Below are positions 7,335 through 15,602 of a DNA stretch of 64,000 nt, one piece after another (position 1 is the first letter of the stretch; each line of letters starts with the position of its first letter). Below the pieces are notes generated by a model, which made no database searches, was not told where the DNA came from, and saw only the letters and a program-made list of their open reading frames with translations. Origin of the DNA: Sphingomonas pokkalii (GTDB lineage: Bacteria > Pseudomonadota > Alphaproteobacteria > Sphingomonadales > Sphingomonadaceae); the NCBI RefSeq assembly GCF_003096275.1, contig NZ_QENQ01000001.1:3804009-3868008 (forward strand), in the 5' to 3' direction. A program made the position numbers and the translations under genes.

Positions 7335-7710
7335 ACCCCGCTTCCTGCTCGACACGAACATCTGCATCTACATTCTCAACGACGCGCAGGGGCGGGCTGC
7401 TCGGGCGGTAGAGGCGCAGGCAAGGGGCTGCGTCGTCAGTTCTACCATCGTGATGGCGGAAGTGTTGCGGGGCGTGCCTGAAAACGACATTGCCGGGCGG
7501 TTGATCGTCGATCGCTTCTTTCGGCTCGTGCAAGCCTTGCCATTCGACGCCGCCGCTGCGGAGGTCTATGCCCGACTGCCGTCCCGCCGGGCCCGGCTGG
7601 ACCGGTTGATCGCGGCGCAGGCGCTCGCGGCGGGGCTGACGCTGATCACCAACAACGAACGGGATTTCGCCGACATCCCGGACCTCAGACTCGAGAACTG
7701 GACGCTGTGA
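7327..7710 (+). CDS. vapC: Type II toxin VapC (PIN-domain ribonuclease)
   Basis: A 127-residue toxin. Catalytic acids are in place: D9 (FLLDTN), E45 (MAEVLRG), D92 (LDRLIAAQA) and D113 (NNERDF). VapC toxins are Mg-dependent endoribonucleases, often cutting initiator tRNA or rRNA. The ATG at 7327 lies inside the end of vapB, so translation should be coupled. Its TGA overlaps the GTG start of trmD, meaning the toxin gene is fused transcriptionally to an essential tRNA methyltransferase. Confidence 0.92.
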   Translation: MAEPRFLLDTNICIYILNDAQGRAARAVEAQARGCVVSSTIVMAEVLRGVPENDIAGRLIVDRFFRLVQALPFDAAAAEVYARLPSRRARLDRLIAAQALAAGLTLITNNERDFADIPDLRLENWTL

Positions 7711-8441
7711 CCTTTGCTGCCACCATTCTGACGCTGTACCCCGAGATGTTCCCCGGGCCGCTCGGCATTTCGCTTGCCGGGCGGGGCCTGCGCGAGGGAT
7801 TGTGGACGCTGGAGACCGTGCAGATCCGCGACTTCGCCACCGACAAGCATCGCTCGGTCGACGATACGCCGGCCGGCGGCGGGGCAGGGATGGTGCTGCG
7901 TGCCGACGTGCTCGCCTCGGCGATCGACAGCGTTGCGCGCGCAGACAGGCCGCTGCTGGCGATGACGCCGCGTGGGCGACCGCTGACCCAGGATCGGGTG
8001 CGCGACCTTGCCGCAGGGCCGGGCGCGATCGTGCTGTGCGGCCGCTTCGAGGGTTTCGACGAACGCATTTTCGACGCGCGGGGCATCGAGCAAGTCTCGA
8101 TCGGCGACTATATCCTCTCCGGTGGCGAAATGGCGGCGCTGACGATGCTGGATGCTTGCATTCGGCTCGTTCCCGGCGTAATGGGCGCGGCTTCCAGCGG
8201 CATGGACGAGAGCTTCGAAACGGGGCTGCTCGAATATCCGCAATATACCCGACCTGTCGAATGGGAAGGGCGCACGATCCCCGAAGTGCTGCGATCGGGG
8301 GATCATGCGAGGATCGAAGCCTGGCGCAGAGCCATGGCGGAGACCGATACACGGCTAAGGAGGCCGGATCTGTGGGAGCGCCACGAGGGCGCTCGGGTCC
8401 AGTCTCCCTCTGGCGCGCGGCGCAAACATGGGACTGACTGA
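7707..8441 (+). CDS. trmD: tRNA (guanine37-N1)-methyltransferase TrmD
   Basis: A 244-residue SPOUT enzyme that makes m1G37 from SAM and prevents frameshifting. The trefoil-knot SAM site is visible as CGRFEGFDER (111-120) and SIGDYILSGGE (131-141). PAGGGAGMVL (55-64) is the other family signature. It starts with GTG at 7707, overlapping the vapC stop (GTGA), and ends 1 base before the rplS ATG. Normally trmD follows rimM; here it depends on transcription through, or a promoter within, the toxin-antitoxin block. Confidence 0.97.
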   Translation: MTFAATILTLYPEMFPGPLGISLAGRGLREGLWTLETVQIRDFATDKHRSVDDTPAGGGAGMVLRADVLASAIDSVARADRPLLAMTPRGRPLTQDRVRDLAAGPGAIVLCGRFEGFDERIFDARGIEQVSIGDYILSGGEMAALTMLDACIRLVPGVMGAASSGMDESFETGLLEYPQYTRPVEWEGRTIPEVLRSGDHARIEAWRRAMAETDTRLRRPDLWERHEGARVQSPSGARRKHGTD

Positions 8442-8442
8442 G

Positions 8443-8829
8443 ATGAACCTCATCCAGACGCTCGAAGCCGAGCAGATTGCCAAGTTCAACGAAGCCAAGA
8501 AGATTCCGGAATTCCGCCCGGGCGACACCGTCCGCATCGGTGTGAAGGTCGTCGAAGGCGATCGTACCCGCGTGCAGAACTTCGAAGGCGTGTGCATCGC
8601 GCGCTCCAACAAGGGCATGGGTTCGAACTTCACCGTCCGCAAGATCTCGTTCGGTGAAGGCGTGGAGCGCGTGTTCCCGCTCTATTCGCCGAACATCGAT
8701 TCGATCGAGGTCGTGCGTCGCGGTGTCGTGCGTCGTGCGAAGCTCTACTATCTGCGTGGTCGTACCGGTAAGTCGGCGCGTATCGCCGAGCGCCGCGATC
8801 CGCGCGCCGGTGCGCAGGCTGCCGAATAA
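8443..8829 (+). CDS. rplS: 50S ribosomal protein L19
   Basis: A 128-residue protein at the 30S/50S interface. It starts MNLIQTLEAEQ and has the family core FRPGDTVRIGVKVVEGDRTR and FEGVCIAR, then SFGEGVERVFPLYSPNID and AKLYYLRGR. The C-terminal tail is short and Ala-rich. The ATG at 8443 directly abuts the trmD stop; an in-frame ATG at 8428 is less likely. A terminator follows at 8855-8884. Confidence 0.97.
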   Translation: MNLIQTLEAEQIAKFNEAKKIPEFRPGDTVRIGVKVVEGDRTRVQNFEGVCIARSNKGMGSNFTVRKISFGEGVERVFPLYSPNIDSIEVVRRGVVRRAKLYYLRGRTGKSARIAERRDPRAGAQAAE

Positions 8830-8854
8830 CAGCCGGTTTCACCACCGATCGATG

Positions 8855-8884
8855 GGGCGTGCGGAGCGATCCGCGCGCCCTTTT
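8855..8884 (+). terminator. Terminator of the ffh-rplS operon
   Basis: A 10-bp GC-rich stem (8855-8864 with 8871-8880, one G-U pair) and a 6-base loop are followed directly by TTTT. It lies 25 bases after the rplS stop codon. Confidence 0.8.
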
Positions 8885-9009
8885 CGTATGGGGGCGAGAC
8901 GGTGCAGGCGCTGGTCATGGTGCGGTCGCGCACGCCGTACGGATGGCGGCTGCAACGACTGCCGCCACCGGCGCATCGATGGAAGTTGGGCGGCGCCGGG
9001 CTCGGCTTT

Positions 9010-9315
9010 TCAGGCTGCGAGGCGTTCCGAGGTCTGGAGCAAGGCACGGCCGCGCGCGGTGAGGGCCGCATCGCGCAGTTCGGGGCCGCGAATGCCGATC
9101 ACCAGCGCCTCATAAGCCAGCAGGCCGCGATCGCAGAGCGTTTGCACCGCGTCGATGAAGAGGTGCTGCTGGTCCAGCGAATCATCCAGCCCCAGGTCGT
9201 CGGGGTGAAGCGTCGTGCTGCCCGGCCAGACGCCGAGCAAGGTCCGGCCAATGGCGGCGAGACAGCCTGAATCGATCGGTTTCAATGTATCGATTCCGTC
9301 CCGGATCTTCGCCAT
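9010..9315 (-). CDS. Small conserved protein, paralogue of the 10294-10587 gene
   Basis: A 101-residue soluble protein starting MAKIRDG, with GGAGAGGA 7 bases upstream of the ATG. No named domain is recognised. Its second half (LLAYEALVIG then GPELRDAALTARGRALL) aligns closely with FLSYEALVIN and GPVVIDAALTARGRAAL of the gene at 10294-10587, so the two form a local paralogous family. Both share a central D-D/hydrophobic stretch before an alternating SL/TL-C/SD segment. The open frame continues upstream, but without an SD. Confidence 0.7.
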   Translation of the reverse strand: MAKIRDGIDTLKPIDSGCLAAIGRTLLGVWPGSTTLHPDDLGLDDSLDQQHLFIDAVQTLCDRGLLAYEALVIGIRGPELRDAALTARGRALLQTSERLAA

Positions 9316-9518
9316 GCCGTCCTCTCCCGCCCCATTCGCACCAAAATACAACGACACCCCCGCCAGCCCAGTACGCTGGACCGATCGGATGGTTGCCATT
9401 GCTGCAGGGGGCGGAGCCGCGCGTCGAAAACGTGCCGGATCTCGCAATGCTCCTGCGTTCGAGGCTGTACGAGGTGGCAAAGCCGACTCTTTTCAGCCGC
9501 GAAGGAGTCCTACGTACA

Positions 9519-9620
9519 GGACTAGGAAAATTCTGCCTAGTCCGGTTCATGTCCGTAATGAACTTAGCGGTTGATAACTTTAAACCCGCGTCTCGCAATG
9601 AAACATATGTAAACCGCTAA
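9519..9620. promoter_or_regulatory. Cluster of inverted repeats in a 442-base divergent intergenic region
   Basis: The 9316-9757 gap between the divergent small gene and the GAF gene holds no convincing ORF but has stacked symmetry. GGACTAGG/CCTAGTCC is at 9519-9526 and 9536-9543. AGTCCT at 9506-9511 can alternatively pair with AGGACT at 9518-9523. GTTCAT/ATGAAC is at 9545-9550 and 9558-9563, and TTAGCGGTT/AACCGCTAA at 9564-9572 and 9612-9620. The local AT-richness suggests promoters. Operators for a dimeric regulator or competing RNA hairpins are both possible. Confidence 0.5.
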
Positions 9621-9757
9621 AGCTGGACGGTCCATCAGAACCCGGCCCTATATCCGATCTGGATGGCACATCGGAATCCTCCGATGGGTACAAATCCTTA
9701 CTCGCGATGCGGCCCGCCTTTCGCCAGAAGCACCATATTGCTTGCGGGGAAGTCGTG

Positions 9758-10159
9758 ATGTCAGGTCCGTTCGCCAACTATATGTCAACACAGCATCGGA
9801 CCGGCGATCGTCGAGAGCCTTGGGGTGCGTCCGTCGGGCATATCGCCAAGACGGCGGCAGCCTTGCTGCGGGCCGATGTTGGTATCCTGCAATATGGCGC
9901 AACCGCGGCGTTGGCCGCCGCCGATGCGATCGAAGTCACGGCGACGGCGCTTCAGCTCGCCAATCCGATCGTCGCGCTGGAGCATGGCTATCGCGGGCAG
10001 GTGTCGGTGCCGCTGTGGCGGAACGGCAGGCGCGTCGGGACGCTCGCGGTTCTCAGCAAGCAGCCCCGCGCGTTCGAGGACACGGAGATCGAGTTGCTGC
10101 GAGAACTTGCCGATCTCATCGACTTGTCGGGCGAGCGGAAGGGCATTCTCGTCCATTGA
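9758..10159 (+). CDS. GAF-like domain protein
   Basis: A 133-residue soluble protein. Residues about 30-125 resemble a GAF ligand-binding fold. They include a helix-strand start (IAKTAAALLRADVGILQYG), the typical final strands VSVPLWRNGRRVGTLAVLS with charged turn, then a closing helix FEDTEIELLRELADLIDL. No output domain is attached, so it would work as a stand-alone sensor or partner. The ATG at 9758 is preceded by GGGGAAG. It is flanked on both sides by the paralogous small genes, which point away from or toward it on the minus strand. Confidence 0.6.
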   Translation: MSGPFANYMSTQHRTGDRREPWGASVGHIAKTAAALLRADVGILQYGATAALAAADAIEVTATALQLANPIVALEHGYRGQVSVPLWRNGRRVGTLAVLSKQPRAFEDTEIELLRELADLIDLSGERKGILVH

Positions 10160-10293
10160 AGGCATGCACCATCCTTTGGTGACGGCGCGCCTCCCGCAGA
10201 TTTCGAGCGCTGATCCGCCCCCTTGTGTCCCCAGTTGCGTGCCCGGCGCCAATCCGCCTTCTGGCGACCGCAAACGCTCCCTTTGGAAATGCC

Positions 10294-10587
10294 CTAATGG
10301 GTCGCGCTCTCCCGTAAGGCGAGCGCCGCTCGGCCGCGGGCAGTCAAGGCGGCGTCGATCACGACCGGCCCTTCCGGATTGATCACCAGCGCTTCGTACG
10401 ACAAGAAGCCTGCGTCGCTAAGTGATTGCACGATCGCCAGAAATTCAAGGCTGGCGCCGGTATCATCCGGCAGCCCTATACTTTCTGGCGTCAGCATCAC
10501 GAGCGACGGCCACTTGTCTTGTAACAGTCGAGTCGCGGACTCGACTGGCGCCTCTCTGCGCATACCTAACAGGCCGTCCGAAGACAT
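10294..10587 (-). CDS. Small conserved protein, paralogue of the 9010-9315 gene
   Basis: A 97-residue protein with no recognised domain. It begins MSSDGLLGM with AAGGAG 10 bases upstream of the ATG. The C-terminal half (SYEALVIN, IDAALTARGRAAL) is clearly homologous to the product at 9010-9315. An upstream segment ESIGLPDDTGASLEFL corresponds to the aspartate-rich DDLGLDDSLD segment there. Duplicate copies around one GAF-like gene suggest a shared function, which is unknown. Confidence 0.7.
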   Translation of the reverse strand: MSSDGLLGMRREAPVESATRLLQDKWPSLVMLTPESIGLPDDTGASLEFLAIVQSLSDAGFLSYEALVINPEGPVVIDAALTARGRAALALRESATH

Positions 10588-10984
10588 GCGGCCAGAACTC
10601 CTTATCGACCAGGTGCGCCCCGCTTTGCCGATCAGGCTTTCGCTTAAATCTAAATAAGCTTCATTAAGGAATGGTTAACACGCCTGATATTCTCTGTCTA
10701 TGCCGTAAAGATATTAGGCTTCTGACAAGTTCAAGGGTTTACAAGCGTGTAACCATGTGTCTGAAATTTATGTATGGCGAAACATTCGCATCATCTATTG
10801 TTGGGTATGGTTGCCCCAGTGCGCCTGTAACCGACGCTGGATACGAAATTGCTGTACAAACAAGCGTTTCTGAGCGGAAGCACGTACGCTTTCGGCGCGC
10901 TGGCAGTGCTTCGCCCTCTTTACCCGGCGCGGTCGCACGATAAACCGGGCGCGTCGGCATGAGGGCCGGGCAACGGAGTGTTGG
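10588..10984. other. Long intergenic region upstream of the S9 peptidase
   Basis: About 400 bases without a convincing gene. The 10650-10770 part is clearly more AT-rich than its surroundings and contains a hairpin with arms TTACA (10739-10743) and TGTAA (10748-10752), extended by GGT/ACC around them. It probably holds promoters for the divergent small gene and the peptidase. A 90-codon open frame at 10671-10943 has no SD and no protein-like composition. Confidence 0.35.
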
Positions 10985-13216
10985 ATGCGCAAATGGGTGA
11001 CCGGGCTGACCATGGCGGCGATCGTGATCGGGGTTAATATGCGGGAAGCGCAGGCGCAGACACAGGCGTCTTCGATCCCGCTCGAGCGGGTTTTCGCGAG
11101 CCCGGCGATCGATGGCCCCGCACCGCGGGCGGTGCAATTGTCGCCCGACGGCAAGTTCCTGACGATGCTGCGCAATCGCGACACCGATCGCGAACGGTTC
11201 GACCTGTGGATGATGGACACCGCGACCGGCGTGTGGCGGATGCTGGTAGATTCGCAGAAGCTCGGTTCCGGCGCGGCGCTCTCCGAAGCCGAGAAGATGC
11301 AGCGGGAACGCGCCAGAATTGGCGGCACCAAGGGCATCGTGAGCTATGACTGGGCGCCGGATGGGCGGACCATCCTGGTTCCGCTCGACGGCGACCTGTT
11401 CCGCGCGCGGCTGACGGGGGAGGTGGAGAAGCTGCCCGCCGCCGCAGGGCCGAAGCTGAATGCCGCGCTGAGCCCGGCCGGCAAGTTCGCCAGCTACCTT
11501 CAGGACCAGAACCTGGTCGTAATGGAACTGGCGACCGGCAAGGCGGCCCGCATCACGCCGGACGGGGCCGGGACGGTGCATTGGGGCGAAGCCGAGTTCG
11601 TCGCGCAGGAAGAAATGGCGCGTGACCAGGGCTATTGGTGGTCCCCCGACGACGCCTATCTGGCCGTGGAACGGTTCGACGAAGCGCCTGTCGGCATCGT
11701 CACCCGCGCGGCGATCGGGGCGGAAGGCACCAGCATCGTCCAGCAACGCTATCCCAAGGCCGGCACGCCGAACGCGCTGGTAGAACTCTACGTGCTCGAT
11801 CCCGCCGGGCAGAAGCGCGTAAAGGTTGATCTGGGAAGCGATCCGGACATTTATCTTGCCCGCGTCGATTGGGCGCCCGATGGCAAGACGCTGTACGTCC
11901 AGCGCCAGAACCGCGCCCAGACGCAGCTTGATCTGCTTGCCGTCGATCCCAAGACCGGCGCGGCGCGGGTGCTGTTCAGCGAAAAGGCAGCCCCGAAGAG
12001 CTGGGTCAATCTCTCCTATGGGCTGAAGCCCTTGGCCGATGGCAGCCTGATCTGGTGGTCCGAGCGGGACGGCCATGGCCATCTGTATCGCTGGCAAGCT
12101 GGCGCCTTCACGCAACTGACGGAGGGGGCGTGGGAAGTGGCGCCCGACGGCATCAGCGTCGATCAGAAGCGGGGCCGCGTCTATTTCCAGGGCAACAAGG
12201 ACGATCCCCTGGAACGACACCTTTATTGGGTGGACTATCGCAAGCCCGGCGCCATCACGCGGCTGACGGAGCGGGGGTGGTGGAACACCGCCAGCATGGA
12301 CGCGAGCGGCACCCGCGCGATCGTCGGCCGGTCGAACCCGAATCAGCCGCGCCAAGTGTATCTGGCCGATGCGGACGGCAAGCGGATCGCCTGGGTGCAG
12401 GAGAATGCCGTCGACGATCCCAAGCATCCCTATCATGCCTATCTCGCGGCGCATCGCACGCGGACCTTCGGCACGATCAAGGGGCCGGACGGCACCGAGC
12501 TCCACTGGGAGATGATCACCCCGAAGCTGGAGCCGGGCAAGCGCTACCCGGTGTTCTTCCAGCATTATGGTGGCCCGCATTCGCAGACCGTGAGCCGCGC
12601 CTGGGGCGGCGCGCTTCAGCAATATCTGGTGCAGCATGGCTATATCTGGTTCCAGATCGACAATCGCGGATCGGCCAATCGCGGCGTCGCGTTCGAAAGC
12701 GCGATCTGGCATGCGATGGGCAGCGTGGAAGTGCAGGACCAACTGGCAGGCGCGGCGTATCTCCGGACGCTGCCTTTCGTCGATCCGAAGCGGATTGCCA
12801 CCTATGGCTGGTCCTATGGCGGGTACATGACGCTGAAGATGCTGCAGGCAGCCCCGGGCACGTTCGCGGCGGGCATTTCGGGTGCGCCGGTGACGAAATG
12901 GGAACTGTACGACACCCATTATACCGAGCGTTACATGGGCGATCCGCGCACCGTTCCAGAGGCATATGCCGCTTCCGGCGTGATCGCCGATGCCGCGAAG
13001 ATCAACGATCCGCTGCTGATGATCCACGGGATGTCGGATGATAATGTCGTGCTGGAAAACGGAACCGCCATGTATGCGGCGTTGCAGGCGAAGGATGTGC
13101 CGTTCGAAATGATGCTCTATCCGGGCCAGACGCACCGGGTGGGCGGGCCCGGCATCAGCGAGCATCTGTGGCACACGATCCTTGGCTTCCTGGACCGGAA
13201 TCTGAAGGCAGAATAG
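10985..13216 (+). CDS. S9 family dipeptidyl peptidase IV-like serine peptidase
   Basis: A 743-residue secreted or periplasmic enzyme with a signal peptide (cleavage likely after AQA, about residue 24). The N-terminal about 450 residues form the beta-propeller. It includes the N-terminus-anchoring glutamates in FVAQEEMARDQGYWWSPD. The C-terminal alpha/beta-hydrolase domain has the catalytic triad Ser610 (GWSYGGY), Asp685 (HGMSDDNV) and His717 (QTHRVGG). DPP4-type enzymes release Xaa-Pro dipeptides. The lone gene has a long upstream region and a hairpin downstream. Confidence 0.93.
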   Translation: MRKWVTGLTMAAIVIGVNMREAQAQTQASSIPLERVFASPAIDGPAPRAVQLSPDGKFLTMLRNRDTDRERFDLWMMDTATGVWRMLVDSQKLGSGAALSEAEKMQRERARIGGTKGIVSYDWAPDGRTILVPLDGDLFRARLTGEVEKLPAAAGPKLNAALSPAGKFASYLQDQNLVVMELATGKAARITPDGAGTVHWGEAEFVAQEEMARDQGYWWSPDDAYLAVERFDEAPVGIVTRAAIGAEGTSIVQQRYPKAGTPNALVELYVLDPAGQKRVKVDLGSDPDIYLARVDWAPDGKTLYVQRQNRAQTQLDLLAVDPKTGAARVLFSEKAAPKSWVNLSYGLKPLADGSLIWWSERDGHGHLYRWQAGAFTQLTEGAWEVAPDGISVDQKRGRVYFQGNKDDPLERHLYWVDYRKPGAITRLTERGWWNTASMDASGTRAIVGRSNPNQPRQVYLADADGKRIAWVQENAVDDPKHPYHAYLAAHRTRTFGTIKGPDGTELHWEMITPKLEPGKRYPVFFQHYGGPHSQTVSRAWGGALQQYLVQHGYIWFQIDNRGSANRGVAFESAIWHAMGSVEVQDQLAGAAYLRTLPFVDPKRIATYGWSYGGYMTLKMLQAAPGTFAAGISGAPVTKWELYDTHYTERYMGDPRTVPEAYAASGVIADAAKINDPLLMIHGMSDDNVVLENGTAMYAALQAKDVPFEMMLYPGQTHRVGGPGISEHLWHTILGFLDRNLKAE

Positions 13217-13235
13217 GGGGCTTCAACGCAAAGTC

Positions 13236-13263
13236 GGGCCGGATGCTGTGCGCAATCCGGCCC
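13236..13263 (+). terminator. Hairpin after the S9 peptidase gene
   Basis: A perfect 9-bp stem GGGCCGGAT/ATCCGGCCC (13236-13244 with 13255-13263) and a 10-base loop start 20 bases after the stop. There is no U-tract, so it is a weak or Rho-assisted terminator at best. Confidence 0.45.
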
Positions 13264-13408
13264 GCCGCCGGGCAGTTCAATACATCGTTGCCCGAGTGTT
13301 ACGTACTATTGCAGAGGTTTGCCTGCCGACGGCAACTCTACTCCATTCCTATAATGCTAGCGAATCCGTGCTCCGGCACGCCGGCATCATTTCGGGAGTG
13401 GCTGCTAC

Positions 13409-15271
13409 ATGCAGATCTTCGCGAACCTCAAAATTCAGATCAAGATCATGCTGATGCTGGGTGTACTTGGCATCGCGACGCTCGGCGTCGGCTGGTATGG
13501 CGCGCGGACATCCAGCGCGATCGACGCGCAATATTCCGAGCTGGTCGGCGTAACCATGCCGGATACGGCGAAGCTGGTGCGCGTCAATCGCCTCGTCAAT
13601 ACGATGATGTATGCGGCATATCGTACGATGGTCTATGATGGCCAGTCGGTGCAGGCGAAGCAGGCGGTCGAAGAAGAGGCCGATGCCTATAAGCAGGCTA
13701 TCGGCTTTCTCGACGAGGTCATGACACGCGAGAAGGATAGCGTGGCCGATCTGACGCCGATCAAGGCGATGGTGGAAGCCATACAGCAAAAGGTCGAACC
13801 GGCGATCGCGCTGGCCATCCAGGATCAGGACGATCAGGCGAAAGCCTTGCTGGGCGCTGCCGATGGCATGAGCGTCGATTTCACGAAGAAGCTTCGCCTG
13901 TACAATGATCGCCGGATCGCTGGCGCCGACAAGCTTTCCGCGACCTTGAGCGAGGTTGCGGCAACCGCGGGCTGGATGCAGATCATCGTCGCGCTGGTGG
14001 CGGTTGGCGTGAGCCTTGGCTTTGCCGTCTTTCTCTCCTGGACTCAGATTTCCGGGCCGTTGGAGCGATTGCAGGGCGCTATGCGCACGCTTGCGGCGGG
14101 CAACCATGGCGTAGAAGTGGAGGGGACCGATCGCGGCGACGAAGTGGGCGCGATGGCCAAGTCTGTGCTGGTGTTCAAGGATGCGGCCGTTGCCCAGGCG
14201 GCAGCCGCGGAAGCCAAGCGGGCAAGCGAAGCCGCTCAGAAGCTTGTTGTCGAGACGTTGGAAAACCATCTCGCCAAGTTGGCCGATGGCGATCTGACGG
14301 CCACGATCGATGCACGCTTCGCTGCCGAATATGAAGGGCTGAAGCTGAACTTCAACGCCGCGATCAACGGCCTGCGCGACCTGATCGCTGCGGTAATGGA
14401 CAGCGCCGAGACGATCTCCACCGGGTCGGCGGAAATCGCCCAGGCCAGCGAAGATCTCGCCCGTCGCACCGAGGGCGCCGCGGCGAGCCTTGAGGAAACC
14501 TCTGCGGCGGTCAGCGAGATGGATCAGCGGATCAAGGCGACCGCCGCCGCATCGTCGAAGACCGTGGAACGTGCCACCGGCGCCATGGGCGTGGTCGATT
14601 CCGGCCGCAGTGTCGCCGACGAGGCGATGCAGGCGATGACCCGTGTTTCGGAGAGCGCCAAGGGCATCGACAATGTCATCGAGGGCCTGGACAAGATCGC
14701 CTTCCAGACCCGCGTCCTGGCGATGAACGCCGCCGTCGAAGCGGGGCGGGCGGGGGAAGCGGGCCGCGGCTTCGCGGTGGTCGCCGATCTCGTTTCCGCG
14801 CTGGCGATGCGCGCCGAGGAAGAAGCGGGCCGCGCCCGCGACCAGCTGACGGCGACGCAGACCGACATCAACGCTGCCGTGGACATGGTGCGCCGGGTGG
14901 ACAGCGCGCTGGGCGCGATCGTTGGTGACGTCAATGAAGTCCATTCGCTGCTGGAAACCATGGCGACCGACAACCAGGTACAGGCGTCGGCGGTTACCCA
15001 GGTCGCGACCGCGGTGAACAGCATCGATCAGACCACGCAGCAAAATGCCGCGATGGTGGAACAGACCTCCGCTGCGGCCCGCAACCTTAGCAGCGAAGTG
15101 GCCGCGCTCAGCGAGCAGGCGCTGCGCTTCAACACCGGCGACCGCGGTGGGCGCAAGCCGGTGAAGTCGCGGGTCCATGCCCTGCCGGTGCGCTCGACGC
15201 CGGCCCATTCGGCCACCGTCTCTACCGTTCGTCAGGTCAGTGCCGATGTGGAGGAGTGGGCAAGCTTCTGA
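13409..15271 (+). CDS. Methyl-accepting chemotaxis protein
   Basis: A 620-residue inner-membrane chemoreceptor. TM1 spans about residues 12-31, a helical periplasmic sensing region follows, TM2 about 189-211, then a HAMP domain and the long signalling coiled coil. The CheA/CheW-binding hairpin reads QTRVLAMNAAVEAGRAGEAGRGFAVVA split around the tip, close to consensus but with R for N after QT and G for A after VEA. The protein ends EEWASF, a WxxF tail like the CheR/CheB tether pentapeptide of E. coli Tar and Tsr. No other chemotaxis gene is in the window. A strong terminator follows. Confidence 0.95.
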   Translation: MQIFANLKIQIKIMLMLGVLGIATLGVGWYGARTSSAIDAQYSELVGVTMPDTAKLVRVNRLVNTMMYAAYRTMVYDGQSVQAKQAVEEEADAYKQAIGFLDEVMTREKDSVADLTPIKAMVEAIQQKVEPAIALAIQDQDDQAKALLGAADGMSVDFTKKLRLYNDRRIAGADKLSATLSEVAATAGWMQIIVALVAVGVSLGFAVFLSWTQISGPLERLQGAMRTLAAGNHGVEVEGTDRGDEVGAMAKSVLVFKDAAVAQAAAAEAKRASEAAQKLVVETLENHLAKLADGDLTATIDARFAAEYEGLKLNFNAAINGLRDLIAAVMDSAETISTGSAEIAQASEDLARRTEGAAASLEETSAAVSEMDQRIKATAAASSKTVERATGAMGVVDSGRSVADEAMQAMTRVSESAKGIDNVIEGLDKIAFQTRVLAMNAAVEAGRAGEAGRGFAVVADLVSALAMRAEEEAGRARDQLTATQTDINAAVDMVRRVDSALGAIVGDVNEVHSLLETMATDNQVQASAVTQVATAVNSIDQTTQQNAAMVEQTSAAARNLSSEVAALSEQALRFNTGDRGGRKPVKSRVHALPVRSTPAHSATVSTVRQVSADVEEWASF

Positions 15272-15313
15272 TCCCGCGTGGGGGGCGCAACCCTCACGCT
15301 CCCCATGCGACAG

Positions 15314-15347
15314 GCCTGCCCCGGTACATGCCGGGGCAGGCTTTTTT
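15314..15347 (+). terminator. Intrinsic terminator after the chemoreceptor gene
   Basis: A perfect 11-bp stem GCCTGCCCCGG (15314-15324) with its complement at 15331-15341, a 6-base loop, then six T. This is a textbook Rho-independent terminator 43 bases after the stop codon. Confidence 0.93.
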
Positions 15348-15517
15348 GTTGCCGTCCGCCTGGCAACGCGGCGTGCACGAAAAATTCGCGAAAGGGGCTC
15401 GTCGGGCAGGAATGTTTCTGCTAACGGCCCCTTGATGCTTCGAAAACGCGCCTTCTCTACGCGAATTACACCGCGCCCCTGACGGGCGCGATAGCTGCGA
15501 TTGTGCAGCGAAGCAGC

Positions 15518-15535
15518 GGAATGCGCGTGCATTCC
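15518..15535 (+). promoter_or_regulatory. Hairpin in the asd upstream region
   Basis: Inverted repeat GGAATGC/GCATTCC (15518-15524 with 15529-15535) around GCGT lies 68 bases before the asd start. It could be an operator or a leader hairpin. The remainder of the 15348-15602 gap shows no gene. Confidence 0.35.
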
Positions 15536-15602
15536 ACCTTTCTCTAACACTAAAGGGCACCCACGCCGCATCTGCCGGCGTTCGGAGGAAAGAGGTACAT
15601 TC

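Noticed and set aside
10671..10943. 90-codon ORF before the S9 peptidase
   Set aside because: No SD, no protein-like segments, and it occupies the AT-rich promoter region.
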